NCBI GenBank assembly: GCA_930986425.1
Contig: CAKNJR010000007.1
Span: 1-64,000, forward strand
Direction: 5' to 3'
Length of the DNA: 64,000 bases
From: an uncultured Clostridium sp.
GTDB lineage: Bacteria; Bacillota; Clostridia; TANB77; CAG-508
Shown here: piece by piece, positions 27,099 to 36,424 of the stretch
Layout: each line of letters opens with the position of its first letter
Numbering within the stretch: the first letter of the stretch is position 1
Translations under genes and position numbers: made by a program
The notes under the pieces: generated by a model
Seen by the model: only the letters and a program-made list of their open reading frames with translations
Database searches by the model: none
Told to the model about the DNA's origin: nothing

Positions 27099-27637
27099 AA
27101 ATATTTAATTGAAGATAAAATAACATCTACTACTAACACTACCACAAAAACTACAACAATGATATCTTGATATTTTGGCTTTATATGTCTTTTTGCTTTA
27201 TCCAAAAGTTTTGTTATAAAAGGATGAATTCCTTCCATTAGTAGAATTCCAAGTGCACCCCATATTATTGAATATGCTAAGCTTACTCTTCCTTGCAAAT
27301 TCATGAAATCTTCTGAATAATCCCACCATCTAAGTCCAAATATAGCTTCTAGCGCATATGATACCATATATTCAAAAACTGTAAATGCAAAAGCTGCTAT
27401 AATAAATTCACTAACGGGTTTACCTTTGCAATTTTTCAATAATAAAATTAGCAAAACTGCTCCAAATCCATATATTGGGCAAATAGGTCCAATTAAAAAT
27501 CCTCTATTTACAAAATGCCCTAGCACCAAGAAAGCATATATTGTTTCTAAGCACCAACCAATAAAGCTATATATGAAAAAATATAATATTATGTTTTGTA
27601 ATTTTTCATGCTTCCTTATGACTGTCAGTTCATTCAT
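27089..27637 (-). CDS. Putative ABC-transporter type IV (CmpB-like) membrane protein
   Basis: 182 residues with about five hydrophobic helices. Family motifs seen: FIGWCLETIY, RGFLIGPICPIYGFGA and YEYMVSYALE-type WWDYS. The family is common in Firmicutes but its role is not established. A second, diverged member lies at 28719-29351. Confidence 0.8.
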   Translation of the reverse strand: MNELTVIRKHEKLQNIILYFFIYSFIGWCLETIYAFLVLGHFVNRGFLIGPICPIYGFGAVLLILLLKNCKGKPVSEFIIAAFAFTVFEYMVSYALEAIFGLRWWDYSEDFMNLQGRVSLAYSIIWGALGILLMEGIHPFITKLLDKAKRHIKPKYQDIIVVVFVVVLVVDVILSSIKYFKI

Positions 27638-27703
27638 AAAAAAACTTCCCCCAAATTAAAGTCATCTATAATTTATTTTTTCTCATGTAAATTTATTCTT
27701 ACT

Positions 27704-28462
27704 CTATATAACCTTCTTTTTATCTTCATCTTTTGTTTTATCATCTTTGAAAAAATTAATTGCTTCTTCTGTTGTTTTTGATTTATCTAACTTATTCACA
27801 ATAAAAATCGCTATACCAACTACAATAAATGTAACTACATATGCAATTATAGACATTTGTAAATTTCCACTTAATATATTTTCGCCAGCAATTGTAGATG
27901 AAATTACTGATGGAAGTCTTGCAAATGTAGATATTAGAACAAATCGTAATGGTTTTATTGGTAAAAGTCCTGCTATGTATACTAATAAATCCTTTGGTGT
28001 TCCCGGTATTAAGAATAATATTAACATTATCCATTCTATTTTTTTAGGATTTTGAAATAGCTTGCTGTTTTCTATTTTCTTAACACTTTCTTCTTTGCAA
28101 AAACTATATACAAACTTTCTTCCTAACACTCTAACAGCGAAAAAGATTATTGTGGTTATAATAAACGCTGAAATAGTTATAAATAGCGTTCCACCCACTG
28201 TTCCATAGCACATTCCTGCTAATACTTCAATAGGTTCACCAGGAATTACAACTAAAAATATTTGTGCAAATTGCAAACCAAATAGCATAAGCATTCCCAA
28301 GAATCCTAAATCTTCTATTCTTCGCTTGAATTCCATCTGACCTTCTGTTGTACTAATATTTCTAAAAAGTGGCCACAAATAAGCTATTGCTCCAATTATT
28401 ATTGCAATTACTAATGCTAACATTATAATTTTAAATATTTTTACTTTAGTCTTTCTACTCAT
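27704..28462 (-). CDS. TVP38/TMEM64-family membrane protein
   Basis: 252 residues with an N-terminal helix and several further helices. The VTT/DedA-like core shows GEPIEVLAGMCYG and LLFLIPGTPKDLLVYIAGL. Members are thought to move or scramble lipids or couple to ion gradients; no precise role can be given here. A charged C-terminal tail (about 25 residues) ends it. It lies between two CmpB-like genes on the same strand. Confidence 0.85.
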   Translation of the reverse strand: MSRKTKVKIFKIIMLALVIAIIIGAIAYLWPLFRNISTTEGQMEFKRRIEDLGFLGMLMLFGLQFAQIFLVVIPGEPIEVLAGMCYGTVGGTLFITISAFIITTIIFFAVRVLGRKFVYSFCKEESVKKIENSKLFQNPKKIEWIMLILFLIPGTPKDLLVYIAGLLPIKPLRFVLISTFARLPSVISSTIAGENILSGNLQMSIIAYVVTFIVVGIAIFIVNKLDKSKTTEEAINFFKDDKTKDEDKKKVI

Positions 28463-28718
28463 ATTTTCCTCTTTATTATTTCGTTATATTTTTGCAATTT
28501 TTTATCACGAATCTTCAAACTATTAATTTCGTGGCATTTTCAGTTCTATCATTCCATTAAAAATTGGTATAATTTGAAAATTAACGTCTTTACTATTATA
28601 CAATATAATAGCGTAAAAATAAAGTATTTTAAGAATTTCTTAATCTTTGTCTAATAATTATTTAATATCCATTTTTTATTATTTCATTTAGCTTTGGCTT
28701 ATTTATTACTTCAAGGCT

Positions 28719-29351
28719 TTACTTTTCTATCCTATTTCTATAAACTTCATCTAAAATCTCATCTGGAAAATGTTCATCTAAAAACACATCCATTCTACTT
28801 CCCGCCTCAATATGTTCTCTTCTTTCATATTCTCTTTGAGCAGCAAGAGATGATATAGAAATATTGAATATCATGAAAACAACTGCAAAAGCGGTTATAA
28901 CTTTTGTTCCTATTTTATACAATACTCTATCAAAAATTTTATCAAAATATGGATAAACTAATTTAATAAAAGCAACGCCTAATGCTCCCCACACTAGACA
29001 ATACAATATGCTAGTTCTACCATTAAAATTAAAAAGTTGGTTAGAATAGTCCCATGATATTGTTCCAAATAATTTTTCCTGAAAATATGAGCATAAATAT
29101 TCAGTTACTCCTCCCAACACTCCACTTACTAAAAATACTTGCCACATCTTTTTGAACTTAGGTAAAATCAAATAGAAAACGAGTGTACCAATTCCATATA
29201 CTGGTGCAAATGGCCCATATATTAGTCCTTGCCTTGTTTCGAATTCTCCAGTTCTTACAAAATTGAAAATAACTTCCATGACGTAGCCCATAATACATCC
29301 AAAAACAAATATCCAAAATAATTTTAAAAACTCTCTCGCAATTTTTTTCAT
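28719..29351 (-). CDS. Putative ABC-transporter type IV (CmpB-like) membrane protein
   Basis: 210 residues with five helices. It carries the same motifs as the 27089 gene: IMGYVMEVIFN, RQGLIYGPFAPVYGIG and ISWDYSNQLFNFNGR. The last 35 residues are charged and unlike the other copy. It is divergent from a MerR regulator whose promoter region faces it, so it may be that regulator's target. Confidence 0.8.
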   Translation of the reverse strand: MKKIAREFLKLFWIFVFGCIMGYVMEVIFNFVRTGEFETRQGLIYGPFAPVYGIGTLVFYLILPKFKKMWQVFLVSGVLGGVTEYLCSYFQEKLFGTISWDYSNQLFNFNGRTSILYCLVWGALGVAFIKLVYPYFDKIFDRVLYKIGTKVITAFAVVFMIFNISISSLAAQREYERREHIEAGSRMDVFLDEHFPDEILDEVYRNRIEK

Positions 29352-29442
29352 ATTACCTCACTTTAAATTTTTCATTTTTTTAATTACCTTTAGTATTGAC
29401 AGAAAATAGGATTAAAATACCTTTGATATTCATTTTTAAAGT

Positions 29443-29471
29443 TTGACTTAACTCTAAGTATCTTATATAAT
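29443..29471 (+). promoter_or_regulatory. Promoter of merR-like gene with internal dyad operator
   Basis: TTGACT (29443-29448), a 17-bp spacer and TATAAT (29466-29471). A dyad ACTTA-ACTC-TAAGT (29446-29459) overlaps the -35 and spacer. This is the position where MerR-family dimers bind, so autoregulation is likely. Confidence 0.65.
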
Positions 29472-29530
29472 TTAGGAAGTTATATGTTAAAAATATTTAT
29501 CACAAAAAATTTAAGAAAGAAGGAATTTAT

Positions 29531-29926
29531 ATGTCATATACAATAGGCGAAGTTGCGAAAAAAATGAATTTATCTGTCCATACAATTAGATATTATGAAA
29601 AAGAAGGTTTAATACCATCTATAAACAGAACTAAGAGTGGACTTAGAACTTTTGAAGATAAAGATTTAGAATGGATTAAACTAATAGAATGTTTAAAAGC
29701 TACCAATATGCCTCTAAAAGATATAAAAACATATATAGATTGGTATGTTGAAGGAGATAGCACAATTCCTCAAAGATATGATATGTTCTTGAAAAGAAGA
29801 GAAATTGTTGAAAATCAAATTAAAGAATTGCAAAAGACACTAAGCTTTATTAATTTTAAATGCAGTTATTATGAAAATGCTTTAAAAGTTGGAACAACCA
29901 AGACTAAAGAAGTATTGTATAAGTAA
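29531..29926 (+). CDS. MerR-family transcriptional regulator
   Basis: 131 residues. The winged helix-turn-helix is at 1-70 (TIGEVAKKMNLSVHTIRYYE, then GLRTF). A coiled-coil dimerisation helix covers about 80-115. The tail has a single Cys and no metal-binding cluster, so it belongs to the organic-signal branch rather than the metal sensors. A strong AAAGAAGGA ribosome-binding site precedes it. Confidence 0.9.
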   Translation: MSYTIGEVAKKMNLSVHTIRYYEKEGLIPSINRTKSGLRTFEDKDLEWIKLIECLKATNMPLKDIKTYIDWYVEGDSTIPQRYDMFLKRREIVENQIKELQKTLSFINFKCSYYENALKVGTTKTKEVLYK

Positions 29927-29938
29927 TGAAAATAAAAA

Positions 29939-29974
29939 AAACTCTAATAGTTTATATGCTATTAGAGTTTTATG
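29939..29974 (+). terminator. Intrinsic terminator of merR-like gene
   Basis: AAACTCTAATAG pairs exactly with CTATTAGAGTTT around an 8-base loop. Confidence 0.8.
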
Positions 29975-30160
29975 AAATATTAAAGTTTATTTAGTTAAAG
30001 GTTTTTATTCCTTTAGCTTGAAATTTATATTAAATCTATATCTTTATATAAGGGGAGTTAAAGATATAGGTTTAACCGAATTAATTTTAATAGAGTTTGA
30101 TAACTCTATATATCTTTTTACATTGCTCTAAAATCAAGTTTTTTAACAATGTAAATTATT

Positions 30161-30910
30161 TTATGCTACAAATCTTTCAATGTTAGAACTTTGATTTGAT
30201 AGAGAATATCCCTCTCCCTCATCCAAAATTCTATTTGCCTCATCTTGTGATATAGCGTCATATTTTACCATTGCATCTATTACTTGTTTTGTTCTTTGTT
30301 TTGCTAAATCTAGGTTAACTGTTGGCGCATATACTGATGGAGCATTTGGAATCCCTGCAAGCATTACTGCTTCATAATCTGTAAGTTCCATTGGCTCTTT
30401 CCCAAAGTATCCTCTTGATGCCTCTTTTACAGTTTCATATCCATCTCCAAAATAGCTAGTATTTAGATATAATTCCAAAATTTCTTCTTTATTATAATGT
30501 TCTTCTATTTCAAAAGCCATGAATACTTCTGCTGCTTTTCTTGTAAGTTCTTTTTCTTGTGTAAAATATATATTTTTAGCTAGTTGTTGTGTTATAGTAC
30601 TACCACCTTCCACGAAACTCATAGCTTTTATATCATTCCATATTGCTCTTCCTATTGCTATAATATCTATTCCGCCATGTGTGTAAAATCTATGGTCTTC
30701 AACTGAAACTACTGCTTTTTTATAAATATTTGGCATTTCATCTAATGTTGTATAATTATCTTTTTCTTTTATTTGTGCTACTTTTTGCTCCAACGGTACT
30801 TCATTTATTGCTTCGCTGTACATATTATATCCTGTACCCGCTATTATCAGACCAAAGCTTAGTAATACTACAAATATAACAATTAATATTTTACCTATTA
30901 CTTTTTTCAT
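30161..30910 (-). CDS. Monofunctional peptidoglycan glycosyltransferase (GT51)
   Basis: Polymerises lipid II into glycan strands at the outer face of the membrane. 249 residues with an N-terminal anchor helix (about 5-27). The GT51 motifs are VEDHRFYTHGGID (catalytic Glu), EGGSTITQQLAKN and ELYLNTSYFGDGYET. There is no transpeptidase domain, so it is the short monofunctional form, complete at this length. A hairpin (TTACATTG/CAATGTAA, about 30120-30153) lies just downstream. Confidence 0.9.
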   Translation of the reverse strand: MKKVIGKILIVIFVVLLSFGLIIAGTGYNMYSEAINEVPLEQKVAQIKEKDNYTTLDEMPNIYKKAVVSVEDHRFYTHGGIDIIAIGRAIWNDIKAMSFVEGGSTITQQLAKNIYFTQEKELTRKAAEVFMAFEIEEHYNKEEILELYLNTSYFGDGYETVKEASRGYFGKEPMELTDYEAVMLAGIPNAPSVYAPTVNLDLAKQRTKQVIDAMVKYDAISQDEANRILDEGEGYSLSNQSSNIERFVA

Positions 30911-31046
30911 TACTACCTTCCTAAAACTTTAATATAAAAGTTTCTAATATTACTCCAAATCTTATTATATTTTATTTTCTATTTATATATTACCAAATAA
31001 AAATGACATTAAAGTGACTTTTTTCTTAATTAATTCTTAAGTTCTT

Positions 31047-31083
31047 TCAATTTTTTCAAAAAAGGTCCGTCCCCAATCGAAAA
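31047..31083. repeat. GGTCCGTCCC-type interspersed repeat
   Basis: It shares a 23-base identical string with the copy at 14607-14629 and is followed by a similar CAATCGAAAA tail. It sits directly after the end of the permease gene. Confidence 0.6.
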
Positions 31084-31085
31084 TA

Positions 31086-33173
31086 TTAATTATCTTCTTT
31101 TATAATGTTCTTACTGCCATAATATGTTGCAAGGAAGTAACCGCCATATATTGCAACCATAATTATTGCTGTCATAACAATTGAACCCAATATGTCTTGT
31201 TTTCCAAATACAGATAATATTATGCTAGCAACCTTCATTCCAAATATTGAATGTACTATTGCCAAAAGCAGTGGTATCATGAAGAATATTGCAATTTGCT
31301 TAAATAATGCTTTATTAATCATTTTTTCATCTGCGCCTATTCTTCTTAATACTTTATAACGTTCTTTATTGTCTGAGCTATCAGATAATTCTTTAAGTGC
31401 TAATATTGCTGCACTTGATATTAAGAATGTTATTCCTAAATATAGTCCAATAAATGTAACTGTTGCAGATATTCCTACACTTGATTCATAATTAGTTATT
31501 TTAGTAAATGCTGACATATTTTCAAATATTACATTATTTACCGCTTCTCCATTACTTGAAATGTCTACAATTTTATTTTCAATTGCTTGTTTCTCTTCAT
31601 CAGTTTGACCATTATATATTCCTGATAAAAGCATACTGTATTTCCATTCTTCTTTGATTGCTTCATCTGGAAGAATTATTGTTCCAGTTTCCATTGCCTG
31701 TGTAGAAATAGTAATTACTGTATTTATACATTCATCAAATGCTGGTTTATATTCTTTTCCTTCAACTGTTAATCTTGTTCCCATACTTAAAGACGTATCT
31801 CTGTAGCTTTTCATTGCATCATAATTGCATACTACTGCGTATTCATCATCATTTAAACTTATTTCTTGTCTTCCATACAGTTTTTGTAATTTATTATAAT
31901 CTGAAAGTTTTATTACTGTTTCTGGATAGTCTAATTCTAAAGCTGGGAAATCTCTTGATATTCCTTCAAGTACTGGTCCCAAAGTATCTTTTACAGTAAT
32001 CTCATCTATTTGATATTCAGATATTTCTACATAATCTGAAAAGTTTGATTTATCAAATCCTACTTTTTCTAAAGAGTCCATTATTGGAACTAACGAATCT
32101 GCTCTTTGCTCATCAGTATAGTTAAATGTATCTCTGCCATTTGAACTAGTATAAGTTTCTGGTAAGTTATATGGTTTAGTTATTGTAATATCTGCTGGAT
32201 TCATTTCTTTAAGTTGAGCATTTAATGAATTATTTAAGCTTATTGCTGATGAAAATATGCATATTGTAAAAAACAATAATAAACATATAATGCTCATTGA
32301 AAATACTGTTGTATTTATCTTGCTATTTGTTTGCCTTAATACAAACATATTCAAATCTTTTAAATATATCTTTTTGCTTGCTTGAACAAGTTTTAGTGCA
32401 AATCCTGAAAGTGAATAGAAAAACATAAATGTTCCTACAACTCCAAGTCCAATAGCTGTCATAAATTTATCTGCAATAGGTGAATTAACTCCTGTAATTG
32501 CTAAATAATATGCATAACCTAAAACTGCTATTGAAATTATAAATATTATTACAGAAATTACTGGATTTCTTAAAATAACTTTTTCATTCTTTTTTCCGGC
32601 ATTTAATAAATCTATTAATTTATATTTTGCAACTGTGAATAAATTTAAAATCATTACAATTAAATATATTCCAGCAAAATATATGATTGTTTTTATCATC
32701 GCTGTTTGTGAAAAAATGAATCTGTATTCTTCCATATTAGCTTCAAACAGTTTTGCTACAAGTATGGACATTAGTTGTGAGCCAAATATTCCTACAATTA
32801 AGCCTACTGCTAGAGAAAAAATACCAATTAATAATGTTTCTAACAAAAGAATTACTGATATATTTCTTCTACCCATTCCCAGTAGCATATATAGTCCAAA
32901 TTCTTTTTTCCTTCTCTTAATCAAGAAGTTATTTGCATATACTATTAAAAATCCTAATACAAGTGTAACAAATACTGAAACCATGCCTAAAACTTGTATC
33001 ATTAACTCTATTATTTGTTGTTTAGATGTACTTAAATCTAGTGCTGCTTGTTGCTCATCCATGCTATTGAAAATGTAGAAAATTGCTACACCCAGAACTA
33101 GTGTGATAAAATAAATTACATAGTCCTTCATGTTTTTCTTCATATTCTTGAAGGCTAACTTAAATGACATCAT
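31086..33173 (-). CDS. ABC transporter permease, BceB/FtsX-type
   Basis: 695 residues with ten predicted helices: one at the N-terminus, paired FtsX-like blocks (about 60-270 and 560-690), and a large extracellular domain of about 200 residues between helices 7 and 8. This layout is typical of peptide-antibiotic sensing and detoxification transporters such as BceB. The start overlaps the ATPase gene stop by 14 bases. It probably forms a sensory complex with the histidine kinase at 34637. Confidence 0.9.
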   Translation of the reverse strand: MMSFKLAFKNMKKNMKDYVIYFITLVLGVAIFYIFNSMDEQQAALDLSTSKQQIIELMIQVLGMVSVFVTLVLGFLIVYANNFLIKRRKKEFGLYMLLGMGRRNISVILLLETLLIGIFSLAVGLIVGIFGSQLMSILVAKLFEANMEEYRFIFSQTAMIKTIIYFAGIYLIVMILNLFTVAKYKLIDLLNAGKKNEKVILRNPVISVIIFIISIAVLGYAYYLAITGVNSPIADKFMTAIGLGVVGTFMFFYSLSGFALKLVQASKKIYLKDLNMFVLRQTNSKINTTVFSMSIICLLLFFTICIFSSAISLNNSLNAQLKEMNPADITITKPYNLPETYTSSNGRDTFNYTDEQRADSLVPIMDSLEKVGFDKSNFSDYVEISEYQIDEITVKDTLGPVLEGISRDFPALELDYPETVIKLSDYNKLQKLYGRQEISLNDDEYAVVCNYDAMKSYRDTSLSMGTRLTVEGKEYKPAFDECINTVITISTQAMETGTIILPDEAIKEEWKYSMLLSGIYNGQTDEEKQAIENKIVDISSNGEAVNNVIFENMSAFTKITNYESSVGISATVTFIGLYLGITFLISSAAILALKELSDSSDNKERYKVLRRIGADEKMINKALFKQIAIFFMIPLLLAIVHSIFGMKVASIILSVFGKQDILGSIVMTAIIMVAIYGGYFLATYYGSKNIIKEDN

Positions 33174-33927
33174 TTAGCTCACCTCCAAGAAGTGTAACAA
33201 CTTCTATTATTTTTTCAAAGAACTCTTTACGACTTTGTGAGCCTTTTATTAATTCATTAAAAATCTTTCCATCTTTTATAAATAAAATTCTATCTGCATA
33301 ACTGGCTGTAAAAGCATCATGTGTAACCATTAGAATAGTAGTATTTAGATTTTTATTTAAATTTTCAAAGCTATCAAGCAATTGTCTAGCAGATTTTGAA
33401 TCTAATGCTCCTGTTGGCTCATCTGCTAAAACTAATTTTGGATTAGTAATAATTGCTCTAGCTGATGCAATTCTTTGCTTTTGTCCTCCTGATACTTGAT
33501 AAGGATATTTCTTAAAAATCTCTTTTATTCCAAGTTTTTCTGCAACATTTTCCACTCTTTCTTTTATTTCTTTAGGATTAACTCTTTGTATTGTTAATGC
33601 TAGTGCAATATTTTCAAAAGCTGTTAATGTGTCTAACAAATTAAAATCTTGAAATATAAATCCAAGCTCTTCTCTTCTAAATTTATTAAGTTTATTTCCT
33701 TTTAGCTTAGTTATATCAGTGCCATTGATTATAATATTTCCTGATGTAACTCTATCAATTGTAGAAATACAATTTAACAATGTTGTTTTTCCAGAGCCAG
33801 ATGCACCCATAATTCCTACAAATTCTCCCTCTTGTACTTTAAAACTAATATTATCTATGGCTTTTGTTAAGTTTGATTTATTACCATAGTATTTTTCTAC
33901 GTTTCTAACTTCTAAAACGTCTTTCAT
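33160..33927 (-). CDS. ABC transporter ATP-binding protein, BceA-type
   Basis: 255 residues. Walker A is GASGSGKTT near residue 40, the Q-loop FIFQDFNLL, the signature VSGGQKQR, Walker B LVLADEPTGALD and the H-loop VTHD. It powers the BceB-like permease. The kinase and regulator genes of the same module lie further upstream on the same strand but are separated from this gene by a foreign cassette (34227-34540). Confidence 0.93.
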   Translation of the reverse strand: MKDVLEVRNVEKYYGNKSNLTKAIDNISFKVQEGEFVGIMGASGSGKTTLLNCISTIDRVTSGNIIINGTDITKLKGNKLNKFRREELGFIFQDFNLLDTLTAFENIALALTIQRVNPKEIKERVENVAEKLGIKEIFKKYPYQVSGGQKQRIASARAIITNPKLVLADEPTGALDSKSARQLLDSFENLNKNLNTTILMVTHDAFTASYADRILFIKDGKIFNELIKGSQSRKEFFEKIIEVVTLLGGELNDVI

Positions 33928-34226
33928 AAAATTTTCTCCCTTCCCGTAAATTTTGTGTTACAATTTTCAACAAGTATTTGTAAAAAATGCTATATGTGTT
34001 TTGAAACTATTGTAACATCCTTGTTGATTATATTTTAAACTCTTTTTATATTACTTGCCATCGATTTTCATTAATTTAAAGTGACATTTTTGTAAGATTT
34101 AATATAGAATTATACTACCTCTTGCATATAATTTTACTTCATATCTTTTCTAATCTGTTAAGTTACAAATATATCGTAATTTATTATATAGGAAAAACTT
34201 GATTTTTTCTATATAATAAAAAGAAG
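33928..34226. other. Leader and promoter region of the bceAB-like operon
   Basis: AT-rich and non-coding. It must hold the promoter of the minus-strand ATPase gene, but I cannot single out one clear -35/-10 pair. It ends at the terminator of cassette D. Confidence 0.3.
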
Positions 34227-34248
34227 CCCCAGCAGAAGACTGCTGGGG
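34227..34248 (-). terminator. Intrinsic terminator of cassette D
   Basis: CCCCAGCA pairs with TGCTGGGG around GAAGAC. On the minus strand it is followed by CTTCTTTTTATTAT. Confidence 0.85.
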
Positions 34249-34264
34249 TGAGATAATTTCGGCT

Positions 34265-34540
34265 TTACGCTATTGGGGTCTGAGCGGCATCAGCTCCAAC
34301 TTGTTTGAAGAAGAGCCACCTTTCCCCTTTGAGGGGGTTAGGTTCTGCTTTTTTCATTCTACAGTCCTCACTAAGCGTAAACCAGGTGTCATTTGACATC
34401 CTTACATAACGCTCGTATTCGGCGGCTTTTTTCCTATAATTGTACCCCAGCCATATAGCTAAGGTAGCTTCCAGCTGGTTTGTAACTTCGAAGCCATCTC
34501 TAAAAGCCTCTTTAGTCAAATCCTTCCGGCACATTTCCAT
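34265..34540 (-). CDS. Unknown small protein, GC-rich cassette D
   Basis: 91 residues, soluble and charged, no recognised motif (MEMCRKDLTKEAFRDGFEVT and onward). The start is uncertain: the ATG at 34540 lacks a good Shine-Dalgarno site, and no other start lies upstream before an in-frame stop. Base composition differs from the host genes on either side, and a strong terminator follows. It separates the BceS-like kinase from the BceA-like ATPase. No clear promoter is visible. Confidence 0.5.
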   Translation of the reverse strand: MEMCRKDLTKEAFRDGFEVTNQLEATLAIWLGYNYRKKAAEYERYVRMSNDTWFTLSEDCRMKKAEPNPLKGERWLFFKQVGADAAQTPIA

Positions 34541-34636
34541 CTGCTCTTTGGGTTTGACTTTTTTGCCTATCCACTTATTAACCAGAATTTATTTTTTCTA
34601 AAAATATCTTTTCTGTTTAACCTTTTAATAGCATAA

Positions 34637-35650
34637 TTAAATTTCTGTCATACTATTAACTGGAAAAGTAATTTTTACAACTGTGCCTTCTCCTTCTTCA
34701 GAATCAAGCTTTATTCCCAAGTCTAATTTATCACATAATTTTTTACATAAATAAAGACCAATTCCTGTTGATTTTTTGCCAATCAATCTTCCATTTTCGC
34801 CAGTAAAGCCTTTTTCAAATACTCTTGAAATATCTTTTTCTTTAATTCCAATTCCATTATCTTTAATCCAAAGTATAACACTGTCTTTCTTCTCTTCTGA
34901 ATATATTTCAATTTTTTTATCATCTTTTTTTGAGTATTTAATACTATTTTGGATTATTTGATTTAAAATAAATATGCACCATTTGCTATCTGTATATACC
35001 GTTCTTTCTAAATCATGCAAATTTAATTCAATATTATTGTATACTATTGACTCTTTATTTCTCATAACTGCTGAATTAACAATTTCTTTAAGACTACTCT
35101 TGCTTACCATATAATCTTTTTCAACAGTGTTGCTTCTTGCATAGAAAAGCACTTGCTCTATGTAATTTTCCATCTTATTTATTTCTTCATCTATGCTTTT
35201 TGTTACATCAGATTTATTATTTTCAATAATTAACTTACTTGTTGCTATTGGTATTTTAATTTCATGTATCCACATTTCAATATAATCTTTGTAGTCTTCC
35301 ACTGCAAACTTATATTTATTTACATTTTCAATCATTGCTTTGTTAGTCTGTTTAAGTGTCTCTTTTAAAATCTTTCCTTCCTGAAAATTTGCATTCGGTA
35401 TTATTTCAGAAATTAGATATTTTTCTTCCAACTGATTTAGATTTGATTCTAGTGTATCATAATAAGATTTTTTGTTTATGTATTCGGCTATATTGAAAAT
35501 TAAATAAATTGCTGTTGGAACAGCTACAATGTATACAGCTATAAATCCCTCTACATTATATGGTATTAAAAATACCAAAATTGTAAACAGTGCTAATACT
35601 AGCACTGTAAAAGATAGAAGTTTTCCTTTTATAAAACCTTTTAAGCTCAT
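34637..35650 (-). CDS. Intramembrane-sensing histidine kinase, BceS-type
   Basis: 337 residues. Two helices lie at about 12-54 with almost no extracellular loop, as in kinases that sense through a BceAB transporter. The H-box region is EMWIHEIKIPIATSKLI; the N-box is NQIIQNSIKYS; the G-boxes are DNGIGIKEKD and STGIGLYLCKKLC. It starts 15 bases after the stop of the response regulator gene. Confidence 0.92.
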   Translation of the reverse strand: MSLKGFIKGKLLSFTVLVLALFTILVFLIPYNVEGFIAVYIVAVPTAIYLIFNIAEYINKKSYYDTLESNLNQLEEKYLISEIIPNANFQEGKILKETLKQTNKAMIENVNKYKFAVEDYKDYIEMWIHEIKIPIATSKLIIENNKSDVTKSIDEEINKMENYIEQVLFYARSNTVEKDYMVSKSSLKEIVNSAVMRNKESIVYNNIELNLHDLERTVYTDSKWCIFILNQIIQNSIKYSKKDDKKIEIYSEEKKDSVILWIKDNGIGIKEKDISRVFEKGFTGENGRLIGKKSTGIGLYLCKKLCDKLDLGIKLDSEEGEGTVVKITFPVNSMTEI

Positions 35651-35665
35651 TTTAATAGTTCTCCT

Positions 35666-36337
35666 TTATTTCAAAATGTATCCCTGTCCTCTTCTTGTTT
35701 CTATTAAATCTTGCAACTCAACTTCTTCAAGTTTTGTTCTTAGTCTTTTCATATTTACTGTGAGAGTATTATCATCTATAAAACTTTCGCTCTCCTATAA
35801 ATAATTTATTATTTCTTCTCTTGAAACAATTTGACCTCTTTTCGATACTAAAAAGTATAGTATTTTTAATTCATTCTTCGTGAGTTCAATCTGCGTATTT
35901 CCTTTTTCCAGCATACTTTTTGATACATTTAATATGAAGTCTTGGCAATCAATCTTATTTTGATTTGTATCCGTTAGTTTACTTCTTCTAAGAAGTCCTG
36001 CTATTTTAGCAAGCAATATTTGTAAATTAAAAGGTTTTGTAACATATTGGTCTGCGCCATAATTTAAACTTATTAGCTCGTCCAACTCATTGTCTTTACT
36101 TGTTATCATAATTATAGGTACATTAGACACTTTTCTTATTTCTTTTAAAATATATTCTCCATCTATATTTGGTAAATTTATATCCAATAATATTAAATCA
36201 GAATTTATTTCAATCGCATCTTTTACTGGATTTTCAAAATTTTCTAGACTTGTTGCTTCATATCCATTTTTATTTAAAAATATTTCTAATTCTTTTCTTA
36301 ATTTTTCATCATCTTCAATTATTAGAATTTTTGACAT
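35666..36337 (-). pseudogene. BceR-like response regulator with in-frame TAG
   Basis: Receiver domain with DD near residue 8, the phospho-Asp in LILLDINLP and the Lys in VTKPFNLQ. The winged-helix domain begins normally (IELTKNELKILYFLVSKRGQ) but stops at a TAG (35795-35797), directly after REEIINYL. The same frame then continues with ESESFIDDNTLTVNMKRLR and a proper C-terminus (RGQGYILK) to TAA at 35666. Relatives have Trp at the stop position, so TGG to TAG is the simplest explanation. The truncated 180-residue product lacks the recognition helix. Confidence 0.85.
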
Positions 36338-36424
36338 AATTTGCTCCTGTTAAAGTTCGTTTTCTTTCATCATTTCTTTCTTGCCTTGTTCAAAGCTAGA
36401 CAGTTATAAATTTATTATTTTAAA

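Noticed and set aside
34776-34961. Plus-strand frames opposite the histidine kinase and similar frames across many minus-strand genes.
   Set aside because: They mirror the real genes, lack ribosome-binding sites, and have the Ser/Phe/Leu-rich make-up typical of antisense reading.
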